Part shown: piece by piece, positions 17,923 to 25,526 of the stretch | Position numbering within the stretch: the stretch's first letter is position 1 | Layout of the letters: each line of letters starts with the position of its first letter | From: an uncultured Bryobacterales bacterium | GTDB lineage: Bacteria > Acidobacteriota > Terriglobia > Bryobacterales > Bryobacteraceae | Reading direction: 5' to 3' | NCBI GenBank assembly: GCA_937959285.1 | Contig: CALGAR010000132.1 | Coordinates: forward strand, 16,552-80,551 | DNA: 64,000 bases | Program-made: the position numbers and the translations under genes | Notes under the pieces: model-generated | Database searches by the model: none | The model's input: only the letters and a program-made list of their open reading frames with translations | What the model was told of the DNA's origin: nothing

Positions 17923-18690
17923 TTAAGGCTGCTGCAGGGAAAGTCCAAACGTAAACCGGAAGCGGGGGGAGTCGTTTCCGAGCCCTTTCCCGGCGCCCGA
18001 GCAGAGGAACAGGCTGCGGAACAGGGCGACGCAGGTCCCTACTTCGGCGAGCCTGGAGATTGCCCCCCGTTCGTCTGCTTGCGACCAGACGAGGTCTGCG
18101 ACTACAAGAAAGCGCTGCGTCAAACGGATCATGTACCCGCCTGAAAATGCATAAATATTCCTCCGCTGCTCTTCCCTGGGCTTATCATTACGAAACCATT
18201 CGGCGTTGAAAATGAATCGGGGTGCTCTTTCCCCAGATCCGGCGGAAAGCGCAGTGAGGAACCGCAAGGAGGTATCGTAGCCTTCGGACTGGTCACCGAT
18301 GGGAAAGCTCACTTTGCCCAGGACCGCGGTCGAAGGAATCAGCCCTTTTTGCTGGTTCAGAGTCCGAAAGAAACCAGCCGTGGTTATCTGTATGGTTCTT
18401 TCCGCCGGGCCTGTGAGCCGTAGCCACTCCACCTGAACCTGAGAGTTACCCCACCCGTACTGCAGTTCCGAAGACAGGAGATAACTGTCTTTGTCTCGCT
18501 TTTTGTCTCCCTCGTTCACCCGCTTGCGATCGTAGAGGGTGGCACCCTGGAGTGCGAAACCGCGATTGGCGACCGTATCTGTGATTTGAAGAGGGAGGCC
18601 TTCTTCGAGATTGAAGATGTTGATTTGAGCGGATAGCGGGGGCAGAGCAGCCAGCAAGGCCCCCAAGGCCAAGCAATTCCTTGTTAGCAA
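17923..18690 (-). CDS. Putative outer-membrane beta-barrel protein (transporter-like)
   Basis: 255 residues with a signal peptide (MLTRNCLALGALLAALPPLSAQ). The body alternates polar and hydrophobic residues in amphipathic strands (SYLLSSELQYGWGNSQVQVEWLRL, GGYMIRLTQRFLVVADLVWSQ) and ends in FRFTFGLSLQQP. It resembles the barrel proteins annotated as 'transporter' or phenol-degradation MetA-like, but no specific match can be claimed. It is divergent from the DUF4142 gene at 18964. Confidence 0.7.
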   Translation of the reverse strand: MLTRNCLALGALLAALPPLSAQINIFNLEEGLPLQITDTVANRGFALQGATLYDRKRVNEGDKKRDKDSYLLSSELQYGWGNSQVQVEWLRLTGPAERTIQITTAGFFRTLNQQKGLIPSTAVLGKVSFPIGDQSEGYDTSLRFLTALSAGSGERAPRFIFNAEWFRNDKPREEQRRNIYAFSGGYMIRLTQRFLVVADLVWSQADERGAISRLAEVGTCVALFRSLFLCSGAGKGLGNDSPRFRFTFGLSLQQP

Positions 18691-18803
18691 GCCAACCCCG
18701 GCGGTTTGACTCCAGAAGGAAGGGCCAGTTACCTCTTTGCGAAAGTCCAGAAGGTGGCTGAATCGGCGACTAACGTATTTACTTTAGAAGGACTTCCGTT
18801 TGT

Positions 18804-18819
18804 GGCCTCCGCAGAGGCC
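18804..18819. repeat. Short perfect hairpin in divergent intergenic region
   Basis: GGCCTC (18804-18809) and GAGGCC (18814-18819) form a perfect 6-bp stem with a CGCA loop, midway between the outer-membrane protein gene and the DUF4142 gene, which diverge. It could be an operator for either gene. Confidence 0.35.
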
Positions 18820-18963
18820 CCTGCAAATTCTCACGCTGCCGCGTAAGTTTTGCCCTCCACCCTGGATCTGCCTCACAAAGACGGATTCCTCCCCTCGCGC
18901 AAATGAAGGTCTTGGATTTCGGTCACCGAATTGCGGGATTGCAGCCGAGGAGGACTCTTCGGA

Positions 18964-19572
18964 GTGAAACCAGGTTTATTGAACGTCTGCCTGGCGCTTG
19001 GTTTAGCTGCGTCTCTTCCGGCGCTGGGGCAGACAACCCAGCAACAGACTCAGCAACAGGCCACGCGCGAGATGGCGCGCGGAAAGGTAAAGGGAGACGC
19101 CTTTGTTCGACGTGCGGCCCGTGACAATGAGATGGAAGTGCGCATGTCGCAAATGGCGCAGGACCGGAGCCAGAACGATGCCGTCCGTCAGTACGCCCAG
19201 CGCTTAAAACAGGATCACAGTGAAGCCAACAAGAAGCTGAAGACGATTGCCAGCGACCTGAATATCCAGTTGGCTCCTCCGGTTGCCGCTGATCAGCGTC
19301 AGATGCCCGCGGACCGCGAAATGCAGCGGCTGCAAGGAATGAGCGGCGACCAGTTCGATCGACAGTTTGTGGAGACTCAGATCCGTCACCACCGGCGTGA
19401 CATCGCTCAATACGAGCAGATTGCGAATGACGCCAACGTAAACCCGGAAATCCGGCAGTATGCGGAACAGACTCTGCCTGCACTTAGGGAACACTTGCAG
19501 ATGGCGCAGGATATCCAGACTCAATTGAATGCTGCACGCCGGTCTGGAGCCGCCGGCCGCACCGGGCAATAG
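18964..19572 (+). CDS. DUF4142 exported protein
   Basis: 202 residues from a GTG start at 18964. I prefer this to the ATG 11 codons upstream because AGGAGG lies about 10 bp before it and the signal peptide (KPGLLNVCLALGLAASLPALGQ) then starts at the N-terminus. The DUF4142 ferritin-like helical domain runs from GDAFVRRAARDNEMEVRMSQMAQ to the end, with the typical AQRLKQDHSEANKKL. It is probably a periplasmic four-helix protein. DUF4142 proteins recur in stress-associated clusters, but the biochemical role is unknown. Confidence 0.85.
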   Translation: MKPGLLNVCLALGLAASLPALGQTTQQQTQQQATREMARGKVKGDAFVRRAARDNEMEVRMSQMAQDRSQNDAVRQYAQRLKQDHSEANKKLKTIASDLNIQLAPPVAADQRQMPADREMQRLQGMSGDQFDRQFVETQIRHHRRDIAQYEQIANDANVNPEIRQYAEQTLPALREHLQMAQDIQTQLNAARRSGAAGRTGQ

Positions 19573-19621
19573 CGATGATTGCGCGATAGAAGCGTGACAG
19601 TGATCGAAAAGAAAGGCATGA

Positions 19622-19801
19622 ATGGCAAAGCGTAAGAAACGTCCCGTCGGAAGAGAAGAATTGAAAAGGAGGAAACAGCAGGTCCTGCTGACCCGGGGCA
19701 AGAACGCTGCGGGACAGACGAACGGACAGTTTGAACGAGACCCGCGCCGGCGGACAGGGAACTTTGAAGGAGCAGGTGACCCGCCTCGCATGCAGATGTG
19801 A
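19622..19801 (+). CDS. Small basic protein, 59 residues
   Basis: ATG at 19622 to TGA at 19799-19801. The product begins MAKRKKRPVGREELKRRKQQ and continues with a Gly/Arg-rich half (GQFERDPRRRTGNFEGAGDPP). It is strongly basic with no hydrophobic segment. It follows DUF4142 by 49 bp on the same strand. An overlapping ATG four bases earlier gives only five codons. The C-terminal GxFExDPxRRTGxFxGAG pattern is too ordered to be random, and suggests a small conserved nucleic-acid-binding or stress protein. I do not recognise the family. Confidence 0.6.
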   Translation: MAKRKKRPVGREELKRRKQQVLLTRGKNAAGQTNGQFERDPRRRTGNFEGAGDPPRMQM

Positions 19802-19827
19802 GGGGGTCCTGCGATTGTCTTTGCAGA

Positions 19828-20481
19828 CTACCCTTGTTGGATTTCAATGATTGAGCGGAGGCCACTCGAATCAGGAAGCTCGTAGCGAAGGGAAATTCCG
19901 GCTTTAAGACGCAGCCGGCGGAGTTCCGGAGCCGCCTCGGATAGTTCCTGGTCGGCATCCGGTCCCTTGTAAAGGAGAAGCCTGCCAATCTTGTTTTTGA
20001 CAGGGGCCAGTATGCGAAGCAGTTTTGCCGTCCGGGCGACCGCGCGGGCAATCGCAAGATCTACCCGCCAGCCACGCAAGACATCCTCGGTTCGTTCTGC
20101 ACGGATTTCCACATTGGGTAGCTCAAGCGCTTGAACCGCGCGGTCAAGAAATGCAGCTTTCTTCCGGATCGATTCAGTGAGGATGAACTGGCGGTCCGGA
20201 AAGACCAGGGCTAGCGGAATGCCGGGAAAGCCCGCGCCGCTCCCGATATCAAGAATGGTACGCGCATCTTGAATCCTGGGCCACGGCATTATCGAATCCA
20301 GCACGTGCTTGATAGCCGCCTCCCGCGGCGTACTGATGCGCGTCAGATTCATGTATTCGTTTACTTCAGCGACGAGACGAAGATGGAGCGCGCAGGCTTC
20401 CACGACGCGAGCGCGATGGCTGAGATCAGCGGGAAGAACCGATTCGAGCTCCGCTTCGAAGACAGCAGTATCCGGAACCAT
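19828..20481 (-). CDS. rsmG: 16S rRNA (guanine527-N7)-methyltransferase
   Basis: 217 residues, typical for RsmG/GidB. It contains LHLRLVAEVNEYMNLTRI, HVLDSIMPW, the SAM motif ILDIGSGAGFPGIPLAL and the GidB-specific LTESIRKKAAFLDRAV, then IARAVAR. The enzyme modifies G527 in the 530 loop of 16S rRNA. Here it is not next to mnmG or parAB, its common neighbours. A small unknown gene lies 41 bp upstream on the same strand. Confidence 0.96.
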   Translation of the reverse strand: MVPDTAVFEAELESVLPADLSHRARVVEACALHLRLVAEVNEYMNLTRISTPREAAIKHVLDSIMPWPRIQDARTILDIGSGAGFPGIPLALVFPDRQFILTESIRKKAAFLDRAVQALELPNVEIRAERTEDVLRGWRVDLAIARAVARTAKLLRILAPVKNKIGRLLLYKGPDADQELSEAAPELRRLRLKAGISLRYELPDSSGLRSIIEIQQG

Positions 20482-20522
20482 TCCATTTCATGATCCCAGA
20501 GACGGGTCCTCGAATGTGGCAG

Positions 20523-20726
20523 CTACTCGGAATCGGGGCCGATGCTGAGAGGAGGATGGACTTTCCAATCCGCCTCGAGTTCGTCAAGCTCGCGCTGAAT
20601 AATGAAGCGCTCGATGGACGCGCCTAGCTCGGGAGATTTCTTGCGGAGCCTCCGGCGCCGTATTGCTTCCAGAATCTGAAAGCCTTGCTCCAGTCGAGCC
20701 TTTGCGGATTGCTGTTTAGCGGTCAC
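20523..20726 (-). CDS. Small hypothetical protein upstream of rsmG
   Basis: 67 residues, highly charged and helical (QGFQILEAIRRRRLRKKSPELG, IIQRELDELEADWKVHP). It sits 41 bp upstream of rsmG on the same strand, so it could be the first gene of a two-gene operon. I recognise no domain. The coding call rests on amino-acid composition and position only. Confidence 0.5.
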   Translation of the reverse strand: MTAKQQSAKARLEQGFQILEAIRRRRLRKKSPELGASIERFIIQRELDELEADWKVHPPLSIGPDSE

Positions 20727-20864
20727 ATTATTTTTGACGCCCGAATGGGTGTCCGGGATTCAAGGACCCGGCACCGGAGAGTGAAAAATCTACCAGTTTC
20801 AGGTAAGTTTTGGACCCTAGCAGACCTTCTGCTTCTGGTTGTTAGCAAAAGTAGAGAGATTAAG

Positions 20865-22085
20865 ATGAGAAAAGAAACGGGTTCGCGTATGTTTCCCGTG
20901 ATGTTTCGCTTCGCACTCCTTGCAGTAGTTTTGCCCGCCGTATTACAGGCTCAGCGAGCGATTCGCCCCGACACGAACAATGGCCGCCGCGTAATCGAGG
21001 AGTTCGACCGCGCACTCGCGGGCAGCACAGCCGAGAGCCTGGATTGCCGGGTTCAGGTTGGGAAGCCGAGGCTAACGTATTCATTTCGTCACCTCGCAAC
21101 CTACGAAGCGGCTGTGCCGGTGTCGGAATTGGATCCTGCCGGGACAGTGCTGACTACGATGTTCCGGGTGACGCCGAAGCAAGGAGGGCAGCCGGGTTAT
21201 TTCCGTCAGACGTTACGAATTGGCAAGATCCCGGCGAAGGTGAATTCGAAATTTCTGGCAGTCGCCGACGGCGGATTCTTTGTTGGCGAAGGGGAATACC
21301 AAGTGGACTGGCTGCTCAGAGACCATCGCGGCAGAGCCTGCCGTAAGGAGTGGTCGGTGAAGGTCCGTGCGAAGGATAAGGACCGGCCTCAGCCCCTTGC
21401 GCCCGGGACCGTTACCTCGGTGCAGTTGGATCAGTGGGGCGAGACGGCATCCCGGGAAAACCGTCCGTTTCGTGTTGCGCTGATGTTACACGCCGCGCCC
21501 ACACGCCTGCTCGGACATACGCTGACCCGGGTCGATCAGTCGCTGCTCGTTGGGATGTTGATTTCTCTGCTCGAAGAGACTCCGTTTGTCGAGACCTCGG
21601 TCACGGCCTTCAATCTGAATCAGCAGAAGGAGCTGTTCCACACCGAACGCCTCGACATGAAGGAGTTTACAAAGCTTGCAGACTGCCTCGACGAGCTTGA
21701 GCTGGGCACGATTGACCTGCAGGTTCTCGAGCGGCCGACCGGCGACGTAGAGCTCCTCGCTAACATGCTGAAGAGAGAATTAAAGTCGCCCGACCCGCCG
21801 GATGCGGTCGTCTTCGTTGGACCCAAGTTCCTCGACGAGTCCAACGTTTCTGAGTCAATTCTCGATGTCGTCTCCGAGCCCAAACCCCTCGTCTTCTACC
21901 TGCGCCAGGACTACTATCCTCGCCTCTTCATTCAGGACACGATCGAGAAGTTGACCAAGCGTCTGAAGGGAAAGGTCTTCCGTGTCAGCAGTCCCGAGGA
22001 GCTTGCAAAGGCGATCCGCGAAATGGAGGAACGCCTGAAGGAGCGGCGCGCGGCGCTCCACCCTGCCGGACCTTCGGGCGAGTAG
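20865..22085 (+). CDS. Secreted protein of unknown function, possibly vWA-like fold
   Basis: 406 residues from ATG 20865, preceded by GAGAGA and giving a signal peptide (FPVMFRFALLAVVLPAVLQAQ). The N-terminal half is beta-rich (VVSELDPAG, FRVTPKQGGQPGYFRQTLRIG). The C-terminal half alternates strands and helices (FRVALMLHAAP, LLVGMLISLLEETPFVETSVTAFNL, PDAVVFVGPKFLDES). That order resembles a von Willebrand A fold, but the MIDAS DxSxS motif is missing. VWFA-related secreted proteins are common in Acidobacteria. It ends 4 bp before the convergent dnaB stop. Confidence 0.8.
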   Translation: MRKETGSRMFPVMFRFALLAVVLPAVLQAQRAIRPDTNNGRRVIEEFDRALAGSTAESLDCRVQVGKPRLTYSFRHLATYEAAVPVSELDPAGTVLTTMFRVTPKQGGQPGYFRQTLRIGKIPAKVNSKFLAVADGGFFVGEGEYQVDWLLRDHRGRACRKEWSVKVRAKDKDRPQPLAPGTVTSVQLDQWGETASRENRPFRVALMLHAAPTRLLGHTLTRVDQSLLVGMLISLLEETPFVETSVTAFNLNQQKELFHTERLDMKEFTKLADCLDELELGTIDLQVLERPTGDVELLANMLKRELKSPDPPDAVVFVGPKFLDESNVSESILDVVSEPKPLVFYLRQDYYPRLFIQDTIEKLTKRLKGKVFRVSSPEELAKAIREMEERLKERRAALHPAGPSGE

Positions 22086-22089
22086 ACCT

Positions 22090-23454
22090 TTACTCCTCGT
22101 CCGGATATTCGAGATCCGTGGTCCGGTTCTCGAACTTGGTGAACTCCCGGAGGAACACGAGCGGAACCTTGCCGATCGGGCCGTTGCGCTGCTTTGCGAT
22201 GATCAGATCCGCGAGCCCGCGCAGGTCTTCCCTGTCCGGTTTATAGACCTCTTCCCGGTAGATGAAGCCGACGAGATCCGCGTCCTGCTCAATGGAGCCC
22301 GATTCGCGGAGGTCGCTCAGTTGCGGTTTGTGATCCCCCGGGCGCGTCTCCGGAGCCCGGCTGAGCTGGGAGAGCACGAGGAACGGACAGCGGAGTTCTT
22401 TGGCGAGCAGTTTCAAACCCCGTGATATCGCGCTGACTTCCGCATTTCGATTCTCGAATCGCCCTCGCCCGCTCATCAACTGCAAGTAGTCGATAATCAC
22501 CAGGCCGAGTCCCACCTCGGCTTTCAGCCGCCGGAGCTTGGAATGAACATCCATGAGGCCGACCCCGGCGGTGTCGTCGATGAACAAGGGCGCTTCGACC
22601 AGCTCCGAAGCGGCGACTTGCAAGCGCCTTCGCTCCTCCTGGTTCAAAAACCCAGCCCGGAACTTCTGCTGGTCGACCCGAGCTCCGGCGCAAACCATAC
22701 GAACAAGGAGGGACTCGGCCGACATTTCGAGTGAAAAGATGGCGACTGGCAGTCTCACCTTGGTTGCGACGTGATAACCGATATTCAGAGCCAGCGCCGT
22801 CTTTCCCATCGAAGGGCGAGCCGCGAGGATGAACAGCTCCCCTTCATGCAAACCGCCTGTCATCTCATCGAACTTGATGAAGCCGGTGCTGATGCCTTTA
22901 ATACGGCGGCTTGGATCGAGGAAGGCATTGATGCCTCCCTGATACTCGTTAATAATCTGCTCGGGGTTTCTGAGCGTGTTCGCGACGCGAGATTCACCCA
23001 GTTTGAACAGGTTCTCTTCCGCGCTCGCCAGAATGTCATCCGGATTCTCTTCGCCTACCAGACACCGGTTGATGAGACTCTGCGAGGAGAAGATGATCCG
23101 CCTCAGCAGGCTCTTATCCTTGACGATCCTTACGTAGCTGTCGAGGTTGTAGATCTGAGGTAAACCGTCATCGAGCGAGACGAGGTAGGCGAGCCCGTCA
23201 CAGGATTCCAGCTCGCCGTGGCGCATCAGCTCATTGGCCACGGTAACGCGGTCGATCTTTTCGCCGCGGCCCGCGAGATCACCCATCCGCTCAAAGATGC
23301 GGCGATGCTTCTCCAGGCTGAAGTCGTCGGGCTGAAGCATCGCGGCTACCGGGATATAGTTTGAGTCGTCCATGAGGATTGCTCCAAGGACGAATCTCTC
23401 TGCATCAAGATTTGCCGGGAGACCCTTCTCAAAGGCCAGATCGAATGACGCCAT
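22090..23454 (-). CDS. dnaB: Replicative DNA helicase
   Basis: 454 residues with the full DnaB layout. The N-terminal helical primase-interaction domain covers 1-150 (NLDAERFVLGAILMDD). The RecA-like motor starts near 185 (GISTGFIKFDEMTGGLHEGELFILAA). Walker A is RPSMGKTALALN with Lys218, Walker B is LVIIDYLQLM, and the later motifs are LSQLSRAPE and DLRESGSIEQDADLV. It unwinds DNA at the replication fork. No intein is present, and the length is normal. The 348-bp region upstream is non-coding. Confidence 0.98.
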   Translation of the reverse strand: MASFDLAFEKGLPANLDAERFVLGAILMDDSNYIPVAAMLQPDDFSLEKHRRIFERMGDLAGRGEKIDRVTVANELMRHGELESCDGLAYLVSLDDGLPQIYNLDSYVRIVKDKSLLRRIIFSSQSLINRCLVGEENPDDILASAEENLFKLGESRVANTLRNPEQIINEYQGGINAFLDPSRRIKGISTGFIKFDEMTGGLHEGELFILAARPSMGKTALALNIGYHVATKVRLPVAIFSLEMSAESLLVRMVCAGARVDQQKFRAGFLNQEERRRLQVAASELVEAPLFIDDTAGVGLMDVHSKLRRLKAEVGLGLVIIDYLQLMSGRGRFENRNAEVSAISRGLKLLAKELRCPFLVLSQLSRAPETRPGDHKPQLSDLRESGSIEQDADLVGFIYREEVYKPDREDLRGLADLIIAKQRNGPIGKVPLVFLREFTKFENRTTDLEYPDEE

Positions 23455-23733
23455 GGGGAACCTTTTAAGCTACGGCGCTAACAATCGTTTGACAAGCCCG
23501 CCATTTCGGCGCGACATATCTGCTACTTAGCCTGTGCATAGGAAGACGCCAAAAGCCGGACTCCCTGTGGATTTCAGACGTACTGAATTCAAAGGGCTTA
23601 CATCCCCGGAAAGCCGGCCCGTTCGAAGAAACGCACAGGTTTTCCTCAGCAACAAGTAGCCTTGAACTTGTTTTACACCAGGATGAGTGTTGTATGCGAG
23701 AATTTTCCGATGAAGCCCATGGCGGAAGCGGGT
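23455..23733. other. Non-coding region between dnaB and the efflux operon terminator
   Basis: I see no credible gene here. It must hold the leftward dnaB promoter. Two imperfect DnaA-box-like 9-mers are visible: TGTGCATAG at 23533-23541 and TGTGGATTT at 23566-23574. They are too weak to call. The remaining sequence is unremarkable. Confidence 0.5.
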
Positions 23734-23780
23734 AAAAAAAGCGGCGGCTCTCGTGGGGAGAAGAGGGGAGATGCCGCCGC
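23734..23780 (-). terminator. Rho-independent terminator of the RND efflux operon
   Basis: Read leftward, GCGGCGGC (23780-23773) pairs perfectly with GCCGCCGC (23748-23741) across a 24-base loop and is followed at once by seven T residues (23740-23734). It begins 23 bp after the stop codon of the TolC-like gene, which is the last gene of the operon. Confidence 0.8.
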
Positions 23781-23802
23781 TATCGAGGGAAGATGAAAAC
23801 CG

Positions 23803-25512
23803 TTAATCGATAGAGATCTGGTGTCGTTCGAGCGTAGTGCCGAGCGCCTGTTCGAGACGCGCGACGGCGCGGTTGTGATCCAGACGCGCAAGGACCACGC
23901 GGCGCCGGGACTCCGAATACTCGTTCTGCCGGGTCAGGACCAGAAAGTTGGTGGATTCGCCGTTCTGGAAAAGCCGCGTTTCACTTTCCAGTTTCTCCCT
24001 GGCGGCGCGCTCGCTGGCGCGGGCTGCGGCAATGCGCTGGCGGGCTGTCTCGAGCGCCTGCAAAGCATTGCGGACTTGGGCCGCTATCGCCTGCTCGGTT
24101 CTGGCTCGCTCCAGCTCCAAGCGCCGGTCGGCAATCGCCGTCTTTGCCAGGTTGGCCTCCGCTGTGCGGTTCCGGATGTTAAAGTCGAACACCAAACCCG
24201 CCTGGTAGGTTTGGAAGTTGCCGCCGAACAGGTTTGACAGGGCCGTGCCGTATCCGCCGACAAGCTTGTCAGGTAGCCCGCCGAAAGTCGGGGCTGGCAG
24301 CGGGGGCAATCCGGCGGCGACGGATAGCTGATTCAGCCGCTGATAGAGAGCCTCGTTCTGGGCGCTAAACGGGTTGCTCATGGAAGCGACCGTCCCGCCC
24401 AGGCCCGAGTTGATGTAGGCGCCCACCAGGTTGATTTCCGGCTTCGTTTGGTTGGAATCCAACTCGCGCTGAATGTTGTTGACCTCTTTTTGCAGTCCTA
24501 CGGATTGCAGCTCCGGCCGTTTGGCGACGGCCTGGGCGATCGCCTCCCGCAGGTCTTCCACGATCGGCGGCTCGGCGTCGCGGCTGTCGTCGAGCGGCAC
24601 GATTTCGTCGCTCCAAAGCGGCGAGTCTTTGCCGGGTGCGAGAAGCGTTTTGAGCGCATTCTCCGCCTCGGTTACCATGCCCACGCTCGCGATGTAGGTG
24701 TCCAGCCGACGTTCCAATTCAGCCTCCGATGCCGCCAGCTCGACCGGAGCCAGCGTTCCGCTCTCGATCATCCGCCGCGTCCGCGCCAGTTGCTCGCGGG
24801 CGAGTTCCACCGCTTCCCCATTCACCTGGGCGTCCTGCCGGGCTGCGACGAGATCCCAGTATGCCTGTTGAACACGAGTCACCACGTCGATGACTCGCAA
24901 TTTAAACGCAACATCGGAAAGTTCCGCCTGTTTGCGGCTGATCTTGATCCCTGCCCGCCTGGAATCGATCTCACGGTTTCGCAGCAGGGGAAGCGTGAAA
25001 CCGATATTGAGCCTTGAAGTGAGGTAAGGATTCAGCGAAACGAACGGGTTGTTCGTCGAGCTTCTTCCGTTCTCGAAATCGGCTTGCAGTGAGAGACCGT
25101 TCCAGGGAAGCGGCTGCCGGAAGTAGAAGTTTTGGCCAAAGATGCGGTCGACCAGCCGGCCGTCGGCTGCCTGCAGGATCGACCCCGTCGGCGTTGCCCG
25201 GTTCTCCAGAGAGGACTGGAAGCGGAAGTTGAGGTCGTATGCGCCGAGGGCCGCCTTGATTCCCTGGTACGTGTCAGCTCGATTCTGCCGCTCAATCTCA
25301 ATCTCCAGATTGTTCTTGAGGGCCATTTCAATCGCTTCGTCCAGCCCCAGCTTCACCTGCAGGATGCCCACGCCGATACGCGGCGGCCCTTGCATTTGAG
25401 AAGTTGGGGAGGCAGCGCGGGCGGCGCCTGTTTCCACCGCGGCAGACTGTACCTCCGCCCCGCCGGATAACGCCGAAATCAAAAACAAGACAAGAGTGCT
25501 TTGTCGAAGCAT
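23803..25512 (-). CDS. TolC-family outer-membrane efflux protein of RND operon
   Basis: 569 residues from the start at 25512 (MLRQSTLVLFLISALSGGAEVQS), which gives a signal peptide and avoids overlap with the pump gene. Two outer-membrane efflux repeats are visible. The first begins LGLDEAIEMALKNNLEIEI. The coiled-coil parts include QQAYWDLVAARQDAQVNGEAVELAREQLARTRRMIESGTLAPVELA and the second-half ELERARTEQAIAAQVRNALQALETARQRI. It is longer than a typical TolC (about 470) because of an insert between them (about 370-440, Gly/Pro/Asn-rich). It supplies the outer-membrane duct for the adjacent pump. A terminator follows. Confidence 0.93.
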   Translation of the reverse strand: MLRQSTLVLFLISALSGGAEVQSAAVETGAARAASPTSQMQGPPRIGVGILQVKLGLDEAIEMALKNNLEIEIERQNRADTYQGIKAALGAYDLNFRFQSSLENRATPTGSILQAADGRLVDRIFGQNFYFRQPLPWNGLSLQADFENGRSSTNNPFVSLNPYLTSRLNIGFTLPLLRNREIDSRRAGIKISRKQAELSDVAFKLRVIDVVTRVQQAYWDLVAARQDAQVNGEAVELAREQLARTRRMIESGTLAPVELAASEAELERRLDTYIASVGMVTEAENALKTLLAPGKDSPLWSDEIVPLDDSRDAEPPIVEDLREAIAQAVAKRPELQSVGLQKEVNNIQRELDSNQTKPEINLVGAYINSGLGGTVASMSNPFSAQNEALYQRLNQLSVAAGLPPLPAPTFGGLPDKLVGGYGTALSNLFGGNFQTYQAGLVFDFNIRNRTAEANLAKTAIADRRLELERARTEQAIAAQVRNALQALETARQRIAAARASERAAREKLESETRLFQNGESTNFLVLTRQNEYSESRRRVVLARLDHNRAVARLEQALGTTLERHQISID

Positions 25513-25526
25513 TGTGTTGACACCGC

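Noticed and set aside
23467..23495. TTGTCA-17 bp-TAGCTT leftward promoter for dnaB
   Set aside because: The transcript would start about six bases before the ATG and exclude the apparent ribosome site; the -10 match is weak.
23533..23574. Two DnaA-box-like 9-mers upstream of dnaB, possible replication origin
   Set aside because: Both are imperfect, only two are present, there is no AT-rich unwinding element, and dnaA/dnaN are not nearby.
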